Source: Ruminococcaceae bacterium UBA6845 (GTDB lineage Bacteria; Bacillota; Clostridia; Oscillospirales; Acutalibacteraceae). From it: a stretch of DNA of 64,000 bases. Where the stretch lies: the NCBI GenBank assembly GCA_002449395.1, contig DKDP01000028.1, positions 25,199 to 89,198 on the forward strand. The letters are read 5' to 3'. The position numbers were made by a program, and so were the translations under genes. This document shows, piece by piece, positions 42,179 to 50,468 of this stretch (positions are counted from its first letter, which is position 1; each line of letters opens with the position of its first letter). Under the pieces are notes generated by a model that saw nothing but the letters and a program-made list of their open reading frames with translations, did no database searches and was not told the origin of the DNA.

Positions 42179-42601
42179 ATGAATTATTTAACATTATTAG
42201 CAGCTCAGGCAACAAAGGGCAATAACTGGACAATGATCCTTATGATGGTCGGCGTTTTTGTTATTATGTATTTCCTTATGATCAGACCGCAGAAGAAAAA
42301 GCAGAAGGAAGAGCAGGCAATGCGCGACAACCTTCAGATCGGCGACGAGATCACAACAATCGGCGGAATCGTAGGTAAGATCGTTACCGTTAAGGATGAT
42401 TCCCTTATCATCGAGACAGGCGCTGACAGAAACCGTATGAAGATCACACGCTGGGCTATCAGCCAGAACAACACTGCTAACGAGAAGCTCGCAGCGGAGC
42501 GTGCAGCAGCTAAGGAAGCAGCCGAGAAGGAAAAGGCCGCCCGTATGGAAGCAAAGGGCAAAACCCCTAAGGCTAAGAAAAAGAAAGAAGAAAAGTTTTG
42601 A
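42179..42601 (+). CDS. yajC: Preprotein translocase subunit YajC
   Basis: 140 residues. One N-terminal membrane helix (~17-38) with FLMIRPQKKKQKEE immediately after it, then the small cytoplasmic domain GDEITTIGGIVGKIV. The C-terminal 45 residues are a charged Ala/Lys/Glu stretch longer than the average YajC tail. YajC associates with SecDF; those genes are not in the window. The start follows AGGAGG. Confidence 0.93.
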   Translation: MNYLTLLAAQATKGNNWTMILMMVGVFVIMYFLMIRPQKKKQKEEQAMRDNLQIGDEITTIGGIVGKIVTVKDDSLIIETGADRNRMKITRWAISQNNTANEKLAAERAAAKEAAEKEKAARMEAKGKTPKAKKKKEEKF

Positions 42602-42607
42602 TTTAAA

Positions 42608-42640
42608 AACCTCTCCTTGATCTGAGAACAAGGGGAGGTT
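42608..42640 (+). terminator. Hairpin after yajC
   Basis: AACCTCTCCTTG (42608-42619) pairs with CAAGGGGAGGTT (42629-42640), seven bases after the yajC stop. The T-run is weak. Confidence 0.6.
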
Positions 42641-42654
42641 CAATCTTACATCCA

Positions 42655-42696
42655 AAACAGGACTGCACAGCTGTGGTGGGCTGAGCAGTCCTGTTT
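42655..42696. terminator. Bidirectional terminator at the end of the bce-type operon
   Basis: AAACAGGACTGC (42655-42666) pairs perfectly with GCAGTCCTGTTT (42685-42696). On the minus strand it directly follows the stop codon of the 50-residue gene; on the plus strand it backs up the yajC hairpin. Confidence 0.8.
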
Positions 42697-42698
42697 GT

Positions 42699-42851
42699 TT
42701 ATTTATCCAATTTTTGAGTTATCAGATCGGTCACGCTGCGGATAAGGGCGATAGCTCCGAAAAGAATTGCGGCGGGGACGGTGAGTATGCCGATTGCGGC
42801 AAGTCCCGAGAAGAACACGAGCTTTGAAAAAATATGTTTCAGCTTTTTCAT
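42699..42851 (-). CDS. Small membrane protein (50 aa) at the end of the bce-type operon
   Basis: 50 codons, ATG at 42851 in an ATGA overlap with the stop codon of the upstream 157-residue gene, so translation is almost certainly coupled. The peptide starts with a basic segment (KKLKHIFSK), has a long hydrophobic helix (~11-37, LVFFSGLAAIGIL to AILFGAIALI) and ends with a short polar tail. No recognised family. As the last gene of an antimicrobial-peptide-response type operon it may assist the transporter or change the membrane surface; this is inference. Confidence 0.75.
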   Translation of the reverse strand: MKKLKHIFSKLVFFSGLAAIGILTVPAAILFGAIALIRSVTDLITQKLDK

Positions 42852-43321
42852 TTTGTGTAATTCGAGGTCATATCGACTGTTCCGGTGAAATTGTCGTAGT
42901 CGATCATTATATAGTTTCCGCCGCCCTGCAGATTTATCGTCTGTTCAAACGGAGTTTTGTTGTCAATCTTATATTCCCTAACCTCCGAACCGAGCCTGAT
43001 ACGAAGGGTGGCAGATCCGTTCTCGGTAAGGATTTTTGCCTTGACAACAACCTTTTTGTCCTTTACGGACGCTCCGCCGAAAACAACGTCACGACCCTTT
43101 TCCGAGATGCAGCTTGAGGAGTAATTGCCGACATAAGAATCCTTCTCGATAAAATTACGCTTGCCGATCAGCTTGTTACTGCGTGTTATCTGACTGAGGC
43201 TGACAATGTGAACAAACCCGTCAAAGTCGCCAACAATCTGTTCAACGGACGGCTTTCTTGCAATTTCAACAAAGGCGAGAAGCATTACCGCAAGAACAAA
43301 TATTGCGAACACCTTTTTCAT
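42848..43321 (-). CDS. Exported hypothetical protein downstream of the BceB-type permease
   Basis: 157 residues with an N-terminal signal or anchor (KKVFAIFVLAVMLLAFV) and a predicted all-beta exported part. The middle holds GNYSSSCISEKGRDVVFGGAS and later LRIRLGSEVREYKID. It starts three bases after the permease stop and overlaps the following small gene. No family recognised. Its tight packing with the transporter genes suggests a function in the same response. Confidence 0.7.
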   Translation of the reverse strand: MKKVFAIFVLAVMLLAFVEIARKPSVEQIVGDFDGFVHIVSLSQITRSNKLIGKRNFIEKDSYVGNYSSSCISEKGRDVVFGGASVKDKKVVVKAKILTENGSATLRIRLGSEVREYKIDNKTPFEQTINLQGGGNYIMIDYDNFTGTVDMTSNYTK

Positions 43322-43324
43322 CGT

Positions 43325-45382
43325 TTAGTCCTCCTTTGCGCCGCTTACGATCTTGTAATAGGCGTTTGAAGTAATTTTGTAAACGATCATATAGAAGAGT
43401 GCAAAAGCAGCAAAGCTGATCAAAATTGTCACAATGAAGAGATTAAGATTCGTAAGGTTGAATATAAGCAGGAGCTTTTTGATTATCGGTGCGGCAAACG
43501 CAAGGTGCATTCCTGCGAAGAGGAGGGGGAGGAAGAATACTGTCAGGAGCTGTGAATTGATGCTCTTCCTGATTTCCTTCTTCGTCATACCGACCTTTTG
43601 CATGATCTCGAATCTCGACTGATCCTCGTAGCCCTCGGAAATCTGCTTGTAGTAGATGATGAGGACGGCGGCGAAGATGAATACGATGCTGAGAATGATT
43701 CCGAGTCCGAAAAGTCCGCCGTAAAGCGCATAGAAATCATTTCTGTTCTGCTCTCTGTTCTCTATCTCGGTAGCAAGGTGACCGTCGGCGTTTTTGTAGG
43801 TTAAATCCGATGAGAGGTACTCGTCGAGAGCTTTTGTAAGGGAAATTTGCTCATCTTCCGAAAGACCTGTATCAAAGCCGTAGGTCCAGCTGAAATTGAC
43901 AACCGGTTCGGAGTCGTCTTGTCTTGTTGCGGCAGTCATACCCTGCGTTGCCTGGTCAAGGTCATTTACGAAAACCGCCATTGTCGGAACAATCGTCATA
44001 GCCGCATCGGACTGACTGATGAAATTATCAAGATATCTGACGATTTTAAAGCTCGGACCTCCGTTAAATGAGAGCGAGTCACCATGGAAGTTTGAATCCT
44101 TTCTGAAAAGGTAAACCATTGCTTCGCCGTCTTTGAGCTTGTAATCCGTTCCCATAATCTTGTTGTAATCATCAATTGAAACAAAGTTAAACTGAAATAC
44201 CTTGTTGTAATCAACAGCACCGCTGTAAACGTTTCTGACGTCCGTTTCAACGTTTCCGTCGGTTACCATGCCGGAGAGTACGCCTGCAAGATAGGTGAGG
44301 GAATTGTGGATGTTTGCATTGTGTTTCTTTGCAATTCCGTCCATCTCTGAACGGATTCTGTCAATTTGTCCGTCCTTGTAAATCTGAGTGTCGAGAGTTG
44401 TAAAGTTTATATTTATCTCACGGGGATAGCGGCTTGCAAGAGCGTCCTCCTCTCCGAAATAAAGGCTTGTCGTTGATGAAATCATAACGAGAACCATTGT
44501 TGCGAGAATACAGATTGAAGCAAGACCTGCGCCGTTGCGCTTCATTCTGTAAACCATTGATGAAACGGAAACGAAGTGGTTTGACTTGTAGTAATACTTC
44601 TTGTTCTTCTGCAAAAGGCGGCAGAAAAGAACCGAGCCGGATATCATTATAAGGTATGTTCCGATGATAACCATAATGACGGCAACAAAGAAGAGAAGCA
44701 TTGCCTGAAGCGGCTCCTTAATTCTAAGTGCAAGATAGTAAGCACCGCCGAGGAGAAGAACTCCGAGAATGCCGAAAATCCAATTGCCTTTGGGCGGCTT
44801 TTCACCCGTTTGCTCGCTCTTAACAAGTGAAATTGCGCTTGAGAACTGAACCTGACGAAGTGAATTGAAGAAAAGAAGAATGTTAATTACCGTGAATACA
44901 GCCGCACAAAGCCCGAGACCCTGAGGGCAGATAGAAAGATCAAACGTTGCGTCGCATTTGAGAAGTCTCAGAAAGACGAGCTCGGCGAGCTTTGAAAATG
45001 CAATACCTGCCGCAAGACCGATAACGAGTGAAATAACCGTGATTATAAGTGTTTCCCAGAAGAGAACCTTACTCAGGTTGCGCTTATCCATTCCGAGAAT
45101 GTTGTAAAGTCCAAATTCTTTCTTACGTCGTTTGATAAGAAATGAGTTTGTGTAGAAAAGGAAGATGCAGGAGAAAATTGCGATTACCCACGAGCCGAGG
45201 CCGAGAATGTCGGCGGCTGTGGAGCTTCTGACTGCGTCTCTGATGTTCTGCGAAAACTGTAAAAACAGGATGATGTAATACATCATTACCATACCGATTG
45301 ATGTGAGAATATACGGCAGGTACATCTTTTTATTCTTGCGAATACCGTCAAAGGCGAGCTTGGGGTAAAATCCTTTTTTCAT
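43325..45382 (-). CDS. BceB-type ABC transporter permease (FtsX-like)
   Basis: 685 residues with ten predicted membrane helices in the BceB arrangement: four near the N-terminus, a large extracellular domain of ~200 residues (about 320-530) between helices, and FtsX-like core domains. Motifs include SFLIKRRKKEFGLYNILGMDKRNLSK and EIMQKVGMTKKEIRKS. Bce-type transporters protect against cell-wall-targeting peptide antibiotics and signal to their histidine kinase. It overlaps the ATPase gene by four bases. Confidence 0.92.
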   Translation of the reverse strand: MKKGFYPKLAFDGIRKNKKMYLPYILTSIGMVMMYYIILFLQFSQNIRDAVRSSTAADILGLGSWVIAIFSCIFLFYTNSFLIKRRKKEFGLYNILGMDKRNLSKVLFWETLIITVISLVIGLAAGIAFSKLAELVFLRLLKCDATFDLSICPQGLGLCAAVFTVINILLFFNSLRQVQFSSAISLVKSEQTGEKPPKGNWIFGILGVLLLGGAYYLALRIKEPLQAMLLFFVAVIMVIIGTYLIMISGSVLFCRLLQKNKKYYYKSNHFVSVSSMVYRMKRNGAGLASICILATMVLVMISSTTSLYFGEEDALASRYPREININFTTLDTQIYKDGQIDRIRSEMDGIAKKHNANIHNSLTYLAGVLSGMVTDGNVETDVRNVYSGAVDYNKVFQFNFVSIDDYNKIMGTDYKLKDGEAMVYLFRKDSNFHGDSLSFNGGPSFKIVRYLDNFISQSDAAMTIVPTMAVFVNDLDQATQGMTAATRQDDSEPVVNFSWTYGFDTGLSEDEQISLTKALDEYLSSDLTYKNADGHLATEIENREQNRNDFYALYGGLFGLGIILSIVFIFAAVLIIYYKQISEGYEDQSRFEIMQKVGMTKKEIRKSINSQLLTVFFLPLLFAGMHLAFAAPIIKKLLLIFNLTNLNLFIVTILISFAAFALFYMIVYKITSNAYYKIVSGAKED

Positions 45383-46143
45383 CGTCTTTCACCACCCGTC
45401 GCAAGCAGAGTGAGGGTATCCGAAATTTTTTGATAAAGCTGTTCGTCGGTATCCTTACCTCTGTATATCTGATGGAAAACTTCGCCGTCCTTGATGAAAA
45501 GAACTCTGTTTGCCGAGCTTGCCGCCTTGACCGAGTGAGTTACCATAACGATTGTCTGTCCTGCGGCGTTGATCTCCGAGAAGAGGCGGAGTAATTCGTC
45601 GGTTGACTTGGAATCAAGCGCGCCTGTCGGCTCATCTGCAAGGATAAGTCTCGGATCAGTGATTATCGCACGGGCGACAGCCGCTCTCTGCTTCTGACCG
45701 CCGGAGACCTCATACGGGTATTTCTTAAGGAGCGAACGGATTCCGAGCCTGTCGGCAACGGTATTGAGCTTGCCGCTCATTTCCTTATAGTCCTTGCCGG
45801 CGAGAACAAGGGGAAGATAAATATTGTCCTCAAGGGTGAATGTATCAAGCAGGTTGAAGTCCTGGAACACGAAGCCGAGATTGTCACGGCGGAAGGCTGC
45901 AACGTCCTTTTCCTTGATCTTGGAAAGATCCTTGCCTTCAAGGATTACACTGCCGTTTGTCGGCTTGTCAAGTGCGGCAAGAATATTCAGCAGGGTGGTC
46001 TTACCTGAACCGGATTCACCCATTATTGCGACATATTCGCCCTCTTCAACGCAGAAGTTGACATTTTTAAGTGCTTCGACCTTATTGCCGCCGAAGCGTG
46101 TTGAATAGATTTTTTTAAGTCCTCTTACTTCGAGAATACTCAT
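45379..46143 (-). CDS. BceA-type ABC transporter ATP-binding protein
   Basis: 254 residues. Walker A GESGSGKTT, Q-loop FQDFNLLD, signature VSGGQKQR, Walker B LILADEPTGALD and switch His in MVTHSVKAA, as in the LolD/BceA family. The start at 46143 (MSILEV) follows GGAGGT; an in-frame TTG at 46158 lies in the binding site itself and is rejected. It pairs with the permease downstream. Confidence 0.93.
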   Translation of the reverse strand: MSILEVRGLKKIYSTRFGGNKVEALKNVNFCVEEGEYVAIMGESGSGKTTLLNILAALDKPTNGSVILEGKDLSKIKEKDVAAFRRDNLGFVFQDFNLLDTFTLEDNIYLPLVLAGKDYKEMSGKLNTVADRLGIRSLLKKYPYEVSGGQKQRAAVARAIITDPRLILADEPTGALDSKSTDELLRLFSEINAAGQTIVMVTHSVKAASSANRVLFIKDGEVFHQIYRGKDTDEQLYQKISDTLTLLATGGERR

Positions 46144-46227
46144 TGTTTTGACCTCCAATCAAATTTTCTGCCGTAAGTATAACAGAAAAAAGGGGAGTCT
46201 CTCCATAGAATCGTCTTACAAAACACC

Positions 46228-46259
46228 GCTCAAAACTTACAGTTTTGTAAGTTTTGAGC
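46228..46259. promoter_or_regulatory. Perfect inverted repeat upstream of the bceA-type gene (probable response-regulator site)
   Basis: GCTCAAAACTTACA (46228-46241) and TGTAAGTTTTGAGC (46246-46259) are perfect 14-base arms around GTTT. A further CTTACAAAAC half-site lies at 46215-46224. The repeat is about 50-75 bp upstream of a -10-like TATACT on the minus strand that lacks a good -35, the arrangement of an activator-dependent promoter. The adjacent response regulator is the likely binder. Confidence 0.65.
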
Positions 46260-46273
46260 TTTTTGCGGGTATA

Positions 46274-47263
46274 TTATTCTTTTTTCAACCTATACTGTTC
46301 AAAATCAAGATAAATTACGGTTCCTCGGTCGGGTTCGGATTCAGCTCTGATACCGACGCTGAGATTGTCGCAAATTCGCTTGCAGAGGTAGAGCCCAAGA
46401 CCGCTTGCCTTTGAATCCACACGACCGTTTCCGCCTGTGTAGCCCTTTTCAAATATTCTCGGCAGATCCTCGGGCGCAATACCGATTCCCGTGTCCTCAA
46501 TGCAAAGAACATTTTCATCCTGCATATATATTTTTATACTGCCCTCACGGGTATATTTGAGCGCATTGGAAAGCAGCTGCTCAATGACAAACGACAGCCA
46601 TTTTTCGTCCGTAATCACTTTCTTTTCGGGAGGAGTATATTCAAGCCTGATTTTTCTCTCAATAAACTCGGTCGAAAAACTTCTTATTGAGGTTTTGATT
46701 ATATCGTCCAGCTCATATTCTCTGAAAACATAGTCGCTCGACGTTGAATCAAGCCGCAGAAAAGCAAGTACCATTTCAACATACTGTTCAATTCGGAAGA
46801 GCTCCGAGGAGAGTCGGCGTGATAGGGGAGTGTCCTCCTTTTGCAGACTCAGACGCATTGAAGCGATCGGCGTCTTGATTTGATGCGCCCAGACCGTGTA
46901 ATAATCCACCATATCCGCATATTTCATCGAGCTGTTATATTCGAGCGCCGATATTTCGGCGGTGAGATTATTGATAAGTTTGCGGTAATCCTCCTCCGCA
47001 ATGCTGTTTGGTGCGGGCAGAGAGTCAATCATCGAAGAGGTGAGCTTTTGAATGTCGCACATTTTTTCGTGTCGCTTTTTCGTCTTGCTGAAATCGAGGA
47101 TTATATAAACCGCTCCGCCGGCAATGCACAGTGCCGCGGGGTAAATAACGGCTTTCAGCGTGATGTTATATAGAATAAATATGACAGCAAATACGATGCA
47201 GAAAACGGAAAACAAAATTATTCCGTTTTTCTTTTGCTTTAAATAATCCTTAAACAATTTCAT
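46274..47263 (-). CDS. BceS-type sensor histidine kinase
   Basis: 329 residues. Two closely spaced membrane helices (~13-32 and ~36-56) with almost no extracellular loop mark it as an intramembrane-sensing kinase, which relies on its ABC partner to detect peptide antibiotics. DHp motif YTVWAHQIKTPIASM carries the phospho-His; the ATP domain has N box QLLSNALKYTREG, G boxes IEDTGIGIAPEDLPRIFEKGYTG and GLGLYLCKRI. The start ATG 47263 follows AAGGG; 11 bp separate it from the response regulator gene. Confidence 0.92.
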   Translation of the reverse strand: MKLFKDYLKQKKNGIILFSVFCIVFAVIFILYNITLKAVIYPAALCIAGGAVYIILDFSKTKKRHEKMCDIQKLTSSMIDSLPAPNSIAEEDYRKLINNLTAEISALEYNSSMKYADMVDYYTVWAHQIKTPIASMRLSLQKEDTPLSRRLSSELFRIEQYVEMVLAFLRLDSTSSDYVFREYELDDIIKTSIRSFSTEFIERKIRLEYTPPEKKVITDEKWLSFVIEQLLSNALKYTREGSIKIYMQDENVLCIEDTGIGIAPEDLPRIFEKGYTGGNGRVDSKASGLGLYLCKRICDNLSVGIRAESEPDRGTVIYLDFEQYRLKKE

Positions 47264-47273
47264 ATCAATACCC

Positions 47274-47945
47274 TTATTCAATGATATATCCCATACCGAA
47301 TTTTGTCGTTATAAAGCCGTCCAACTCCGATGCGTCGAGCTTTTTCCTAAGACGGTTTATGTTCACCGTCAAAGTGTTCTCGTCAACAAATACATCGGTT
47401 TTCCACAGCCTTTCCATCAGCTTTTCTCGGCTTACAATTTTGCCCTTATTTTCCATAAGACACTGTAAAATCTTAAATTCGTTCTTTGAAAGTGAAATCT
47501 GTTCCGTACCGTAGGTCAATGTCCCGTCTCCGGTGTTCAGAATTGCGCCACGGTGCTCAATAACGGGAACCGATGAGCCGAAATCATACGTTCTTCGCAG
47601 CAGGGCTTGAATTTTTGCGGTCAGGACATTCTCATCAAAAGGCTTTGCGATGAAATCGTCAGCGCCCATATTCATTGCCATAACAATGTTCATATTATCC
47701 GATGCGGAGGAAATGAAAATAATAGGAACCTTGGAAATCTTGCGAATTTCACTACACCAATGATATCCGTTGAAGAACGGAAGCATTATATCGAGAAGAA
47801 CAATATGCGGCTGAAATTCCGTAAACTCACCGAGAACGTTGCGAAAATTTTCAACGGTGTGAACCTCAAGCCCCCACGCTTCTGTCTGCGATTTTATACC
47901 GTCGGCAATACCTCGGTCATCTTCAACTATGAGCAGTTTATACAT
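47274..47945 (-). CDS. BceR-type response regulator (OmpR/PhoB family)
   Basis: 223 residues: receiver domain (~1-115) with the acidic pair in LLIVEDDRG, phospho-acceptor Asp in IVLLDIMLP and Lys in DFIAKPF; winged-helix DNA-binding domain (~130-223) with ILQCLMENKGKIVSREKLME and NRLRKKLD. Start of the module RR-HK-ATPase-permease-accessory genes. It likely binds the inverted repeat at 46228-46259. Confidence 0.93.
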   Translation of the reverse strand: MYKLLIVEDDRGIADGIKSQTEAWGLEVHTVENFRNVLGEFTEFQPHIVLLDIMLPFFNGYHWCSEIRKISKVPIIFISSASDNMNIVMAMNMGADDFIAKPFDENVLTAKIQALLRRTYDFGSSVPVIEHRGAILNTGDGTLTYGTEQISLSKNEFKILQCLMENKGKIVSREKLMERLWKTDVFVDENTLTVNINRLRKKLDASELDGFITTKFGMGYIIE

Positions 47946-47996
47946 ATCGGTTCCTCCGTAAAAGGTTGTTGATTTTGTTCCAATTGTTTTAATAAT

Positions 47997-49007
47997 TTAA
48001 GATTTGTTTGCAATTTTATTAATTATGATTCTTTTTATTTTTTCGGTTTCCAAATATCTTTCAAAGGATTTATCGCCCCTATTGAAAGCTCGGCTCTTTT
48101 TATAATCACTTGTTTCGGCATATTGTTTAAAATATGATTGATTTTCCTTTAAGGATTGTTTTATGTAATTTTTATAATATCCATCAGTATCAATTTCAGA
48201 GTTATTTTTAAGCAGAAGATAAACCCGAATGTATTTATCTATCCACCTTTTTATTGTCGCACTTCGAAGATTAGGAAAAGTGTCAAATATCAGATAATGA
48301 ATTTCTTTCCAGTCATCCAAACTTAATAGACCTTGCTGAGTTAAATCTTTTGACATTGTGCCATCTGTATTTTCGTAATAATAATATAAGCATTGATTAA
48401 GAAAAGCGGACTTTTGGCATTTTAAAAAAATATTTGGTAGTACAAAACCCTCTTCATAAATTTTTCCTTCAGGAAATCGTATCCCGTCAAAGAGGTCTTT
48501 CTTGTACAATGCAGCACAGACTATTGGAGGAAACGGCTTTCGATTAGAATATTGACCGCAAACAAAGTTTTGAAAAACTTCCTCGCAATTAAAAAAGATA
48601 ACATCATCAGTGTCAAGATTGTCGGACGGAACATCTTTGCCGTAATCGCTGAATCTTTTATATCCGCATCTTACAAGGTCACAATCATTATGATCCATAA
48701 TGGAGTTGAGTTTGTTTACAAGATCACGGTTTATAAAATCATCACTGTCGACAAACATAATTTTTTCGCCTTTGGCGATATCTAAACCTTTATTTCTTGC
48801 CGCACACTGTCCTTGGTTATCGCTGTGAATCACGACGACTCGATCGTCTTTCTCTGCCCATTGGTCGCAAATATCGCCTGATTTATCAGGTGAACCATCG
48901 TCAATTAAAATAAGTTCAATATCATTAAATGTCTGATTTAAAATACTGTTGATACAAATGTTTAAAATATTCTCAACTTTATAAACCGGCACAATTATAC
49001 TAATCAA
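47997..49007 (-). CDS. Family 2 glycosyltransferase
   Basis: 336 residues. GT-A fold features: ISIIVPVYKVENILNICINS at the N-terminus, IELILIDDGSPDKSGDICDQWA, CAARNKGLDIAKGEKIMFVDSDDFI with the DxD-type metal site. The C-terminal ~120 residues are Tyr/Lys-rich. It transfers a sugar to a polysaccharide or other acceptor, unknown which. Its coding sequence is noticeably more AT-rich than its neighbours and no polysaccharide cluster surrounds it, suggesting horizontal acquisition. Confidence 0.9.
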   Translation of the reverse strand: MISIIVPVYKVENILNICINSILNQTFNDIELILIDDGSPDKSGDICDQWAEKDDRVVVIHSDNQGQCAARNKGLDIAKGEKIMFVDSDDFINRDLVNKLNSIMDHNDCDLVRCGYKRFSDYGKDVPSDNLDTDDVIFFNCEEVFQNFVCGQYSNRKPFPPIVCAALYKKDLFDGIRFPEGKIYEEGFVLPNIFLKCQKSAFLNQCLYYYYENTDGTMSKDLTQQGLLSLDDWKEIHYLIFDTFPNLRSATIKRWIDKYIRVYLLLKNNSEIDTDGYYKNYIKQSLKENQSYFKQYAETSDYKKSRAFNRGDKSFERYLETEKIKRIIINKIANKS

Positions 49008-49110
49008 GCTATATCACCCTTTCATATCTTTTATTATCTCAATACAAATGGATTTTGTCAAGGTAAAGAAATACAAAGATATTAAATCTGCGTTACAAAT
49101 TTCTGTAAAC

Positions 49111-49142
49111 AAAATAAAATCGCTGTTCGGGGTTTTGCTTAA
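49111..49142 (+). repeat. Half-copy of the terminator found at 50409-50440
   Basis: The 32 bases here match those at 50409-50440 in about 27 positions (shared AAAATAAAA, CGCTGTTCGGG, TTTT). Only the left arm of the hairpin is kept here. The pair flanks the two-gene block 49213-50400 as direct repeats. Confidence 0.6.
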
Positions 49143-49212
49143 ATGTGTTTTATTGACAAAAAAGCAAATTCCTGTTACAATGATTTTACAAAAAATATAA
49201 GGAGGAATAAAA

Positions 49213-49344
49213 ATGGACGACATTAAAACAACATTGGAATATATAGTGATGTATCCACTTGGCTTTGGCTTGTTTTTGACGTTTACCATAGGCTTTATAT
49301 TAGATGTGATATTAAGTGGTTTGTTGTCATTCTTTAAGTTTTGA
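49213..49344 (+). CDS. Tiny membrane protein (43 aa)
   Basis: 43 codons with AAGGAGG directly upstream. The sequence starts MDDIKTTLEY, then is hydrophobic from about residue 11 to the end, with two stretches (YPLGFGLFLTFTIGFIL and VILSGLLSFF). It is followed 58 bp later by the BspA-like gene. I do not recognise it. The strong ribosome binding site supports translation; homologues would be needed to be certain. Confidence 0.55.
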   Translation: MDDIKTTLEYIVMYPLGFGLFLTFTIGFILDVILSGLLSFFKF

Positions 49345-49401
49345 TTAAGGTCATTGACCCGAATCGGATTGATGTAAATTTACAAAAAGGAGAGATTAAT
49401 A

Positions 49402-50400
49402 ATGAAAAAGATTATTTCAACATTTTTATGTGTGGCAATGCTCGCGACGTTTATTCCGTTCTTTGCTTCGGCAGAGGGCGAGGAGAGAGGTATAGTCGAC
49501 TCAGGCACCTGCGCGAGAGACGTTACATGGGTACTCTACGATGACGGTGAGCTGGTTTTCTCCGGTACGGGTGTTATACCGCCTTGCTATAAAGTAGAAC
49601 AGGGTTACGATCGTTGGAGTAAATATTTTCCGCAAGTAAAAGTTATTGCAATTCAAGAAGGCATTACAGGTATTTCAAAAGAGGCATTTGCAACAGATAA
49701 GGAAATCGCAGCTGCTTCGCTTTACAAAATTACAATACCAGATTCTGTAAGATCTATAGGAAAAAACATCGTTGGTTCTAAATATTTGAATGCCCTGAAC
49801 GGTGAGAGAATGAGCGCAATATGTTTTGCAGGATCGGAAGAAAAGTGGAATTCATTTTTTTCAACATATAACGAAAAAACAGATGACGGAATCGGCGGAC
49901 GCTGGAATAAATACTTTAACGGGGAAGTACCAAAGCCCTATTGCAAGATTCAGTACGGCAGAGTTGAGAACAATGAGACTGGAAACAAAATAGAAAAAGG
50001 TCCGTTCGCTGTCGGTGTTGAGTATTATGCCGAAGATATGGATGTAAGATTTGAATGGAATGTTACGGGAACGACGGAAATTTTGCAGGAACATAAAGAC
50101 GAAAATGGCGTTGTAACAGGACTTGAGCTTAAACCGTTTAGGCGCGGAAACGCATATGTCAGCGTCAAAATGCTTGATAAGGACGGCAATGTTATCGGGT
50201 CAGACAGTGAAAAATATACAACATGGAGAATTGCCGTCGGTGATGACTTTAAGACCGCCTTTAATAAGCTTAAAGCACAAATCATAGGAGCATTTAATTT
50301 AACTTTTTTCGTATTTTTGTGTGGATTTGTTGCAGTTTACTGCGCAGCTGTTCTGTTAATAGTGAAAATAGCAGAAACTGTAGGCTCTTGGTTTAGATAA
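49402..50400 (+). CDS. Short BspA-like exported protein with C-terminal membrane helix
   Basis: 332 residues: signal peptide (KKIISTFLCVAMLATFIPFFASA), then the characteristic start of BspA-type leucine-rich proteins (SGTC, VTWVLYDDGELVFSGTG), one or two LRR_5 repeats (ITIPDSVRSIGKN) and the FAGSEEKWNSF motif seen at the end of such repeats. Residues ~185-275 look like an Ig-type beta domain, and a hydrophobic helix near the C-terminus (~298-325) anchors it. Only one LRR block remains, which is short for the family. Surface location is inferred. Confidence 0.8.
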   Translation: MKKIISTFLCVAMLATFIPFFASAEGEERGIVDSGTCARDVTWVLYDDGELVFSGTGVIPPCYKVEQGYDRWSKYFPQVKVIAIQEGITGISKEAFATDKEIAAASLYKITIPDSVRSIGKNIVGSKYLNALNGERMSAICFAGSEEKWNSFFSTYNEKTDDGIGGRWNKYFNGEVPKPYCKIQYGRVENNETGNKIEKGPFAVGVEYYAEDMDVRFEWNVTGTTEILQEHKDENGVVTGLELKPFRRGNAYVSVKMLDKDGNVIGSDSEKYTTWRIAVGDDFKTAFNKLKAQIIGAFNLTFFVFLCGFVAVYCAAVLLIVKIAETVGSWFR

Positions 50401-50414
50401 AACAGCATAAAATA

Positions 50415-50450
50415 AAACCGCTGTTCGGGATTTTCCTGAACAGCGGTTTG
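50415..50450. terminator. Bidirectional terminator between BspA-like and SCP2-like genes
   Basis: AAACCGCTGTTCGGGA (50415-50430) pairs with TCCTGAACAGCGGTTT (50434-50449). It serves the convergent genes on both sides. Confidence 0.85.
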
Positions 50451-50468
50451 TTATTGTTAAGTTATCTT

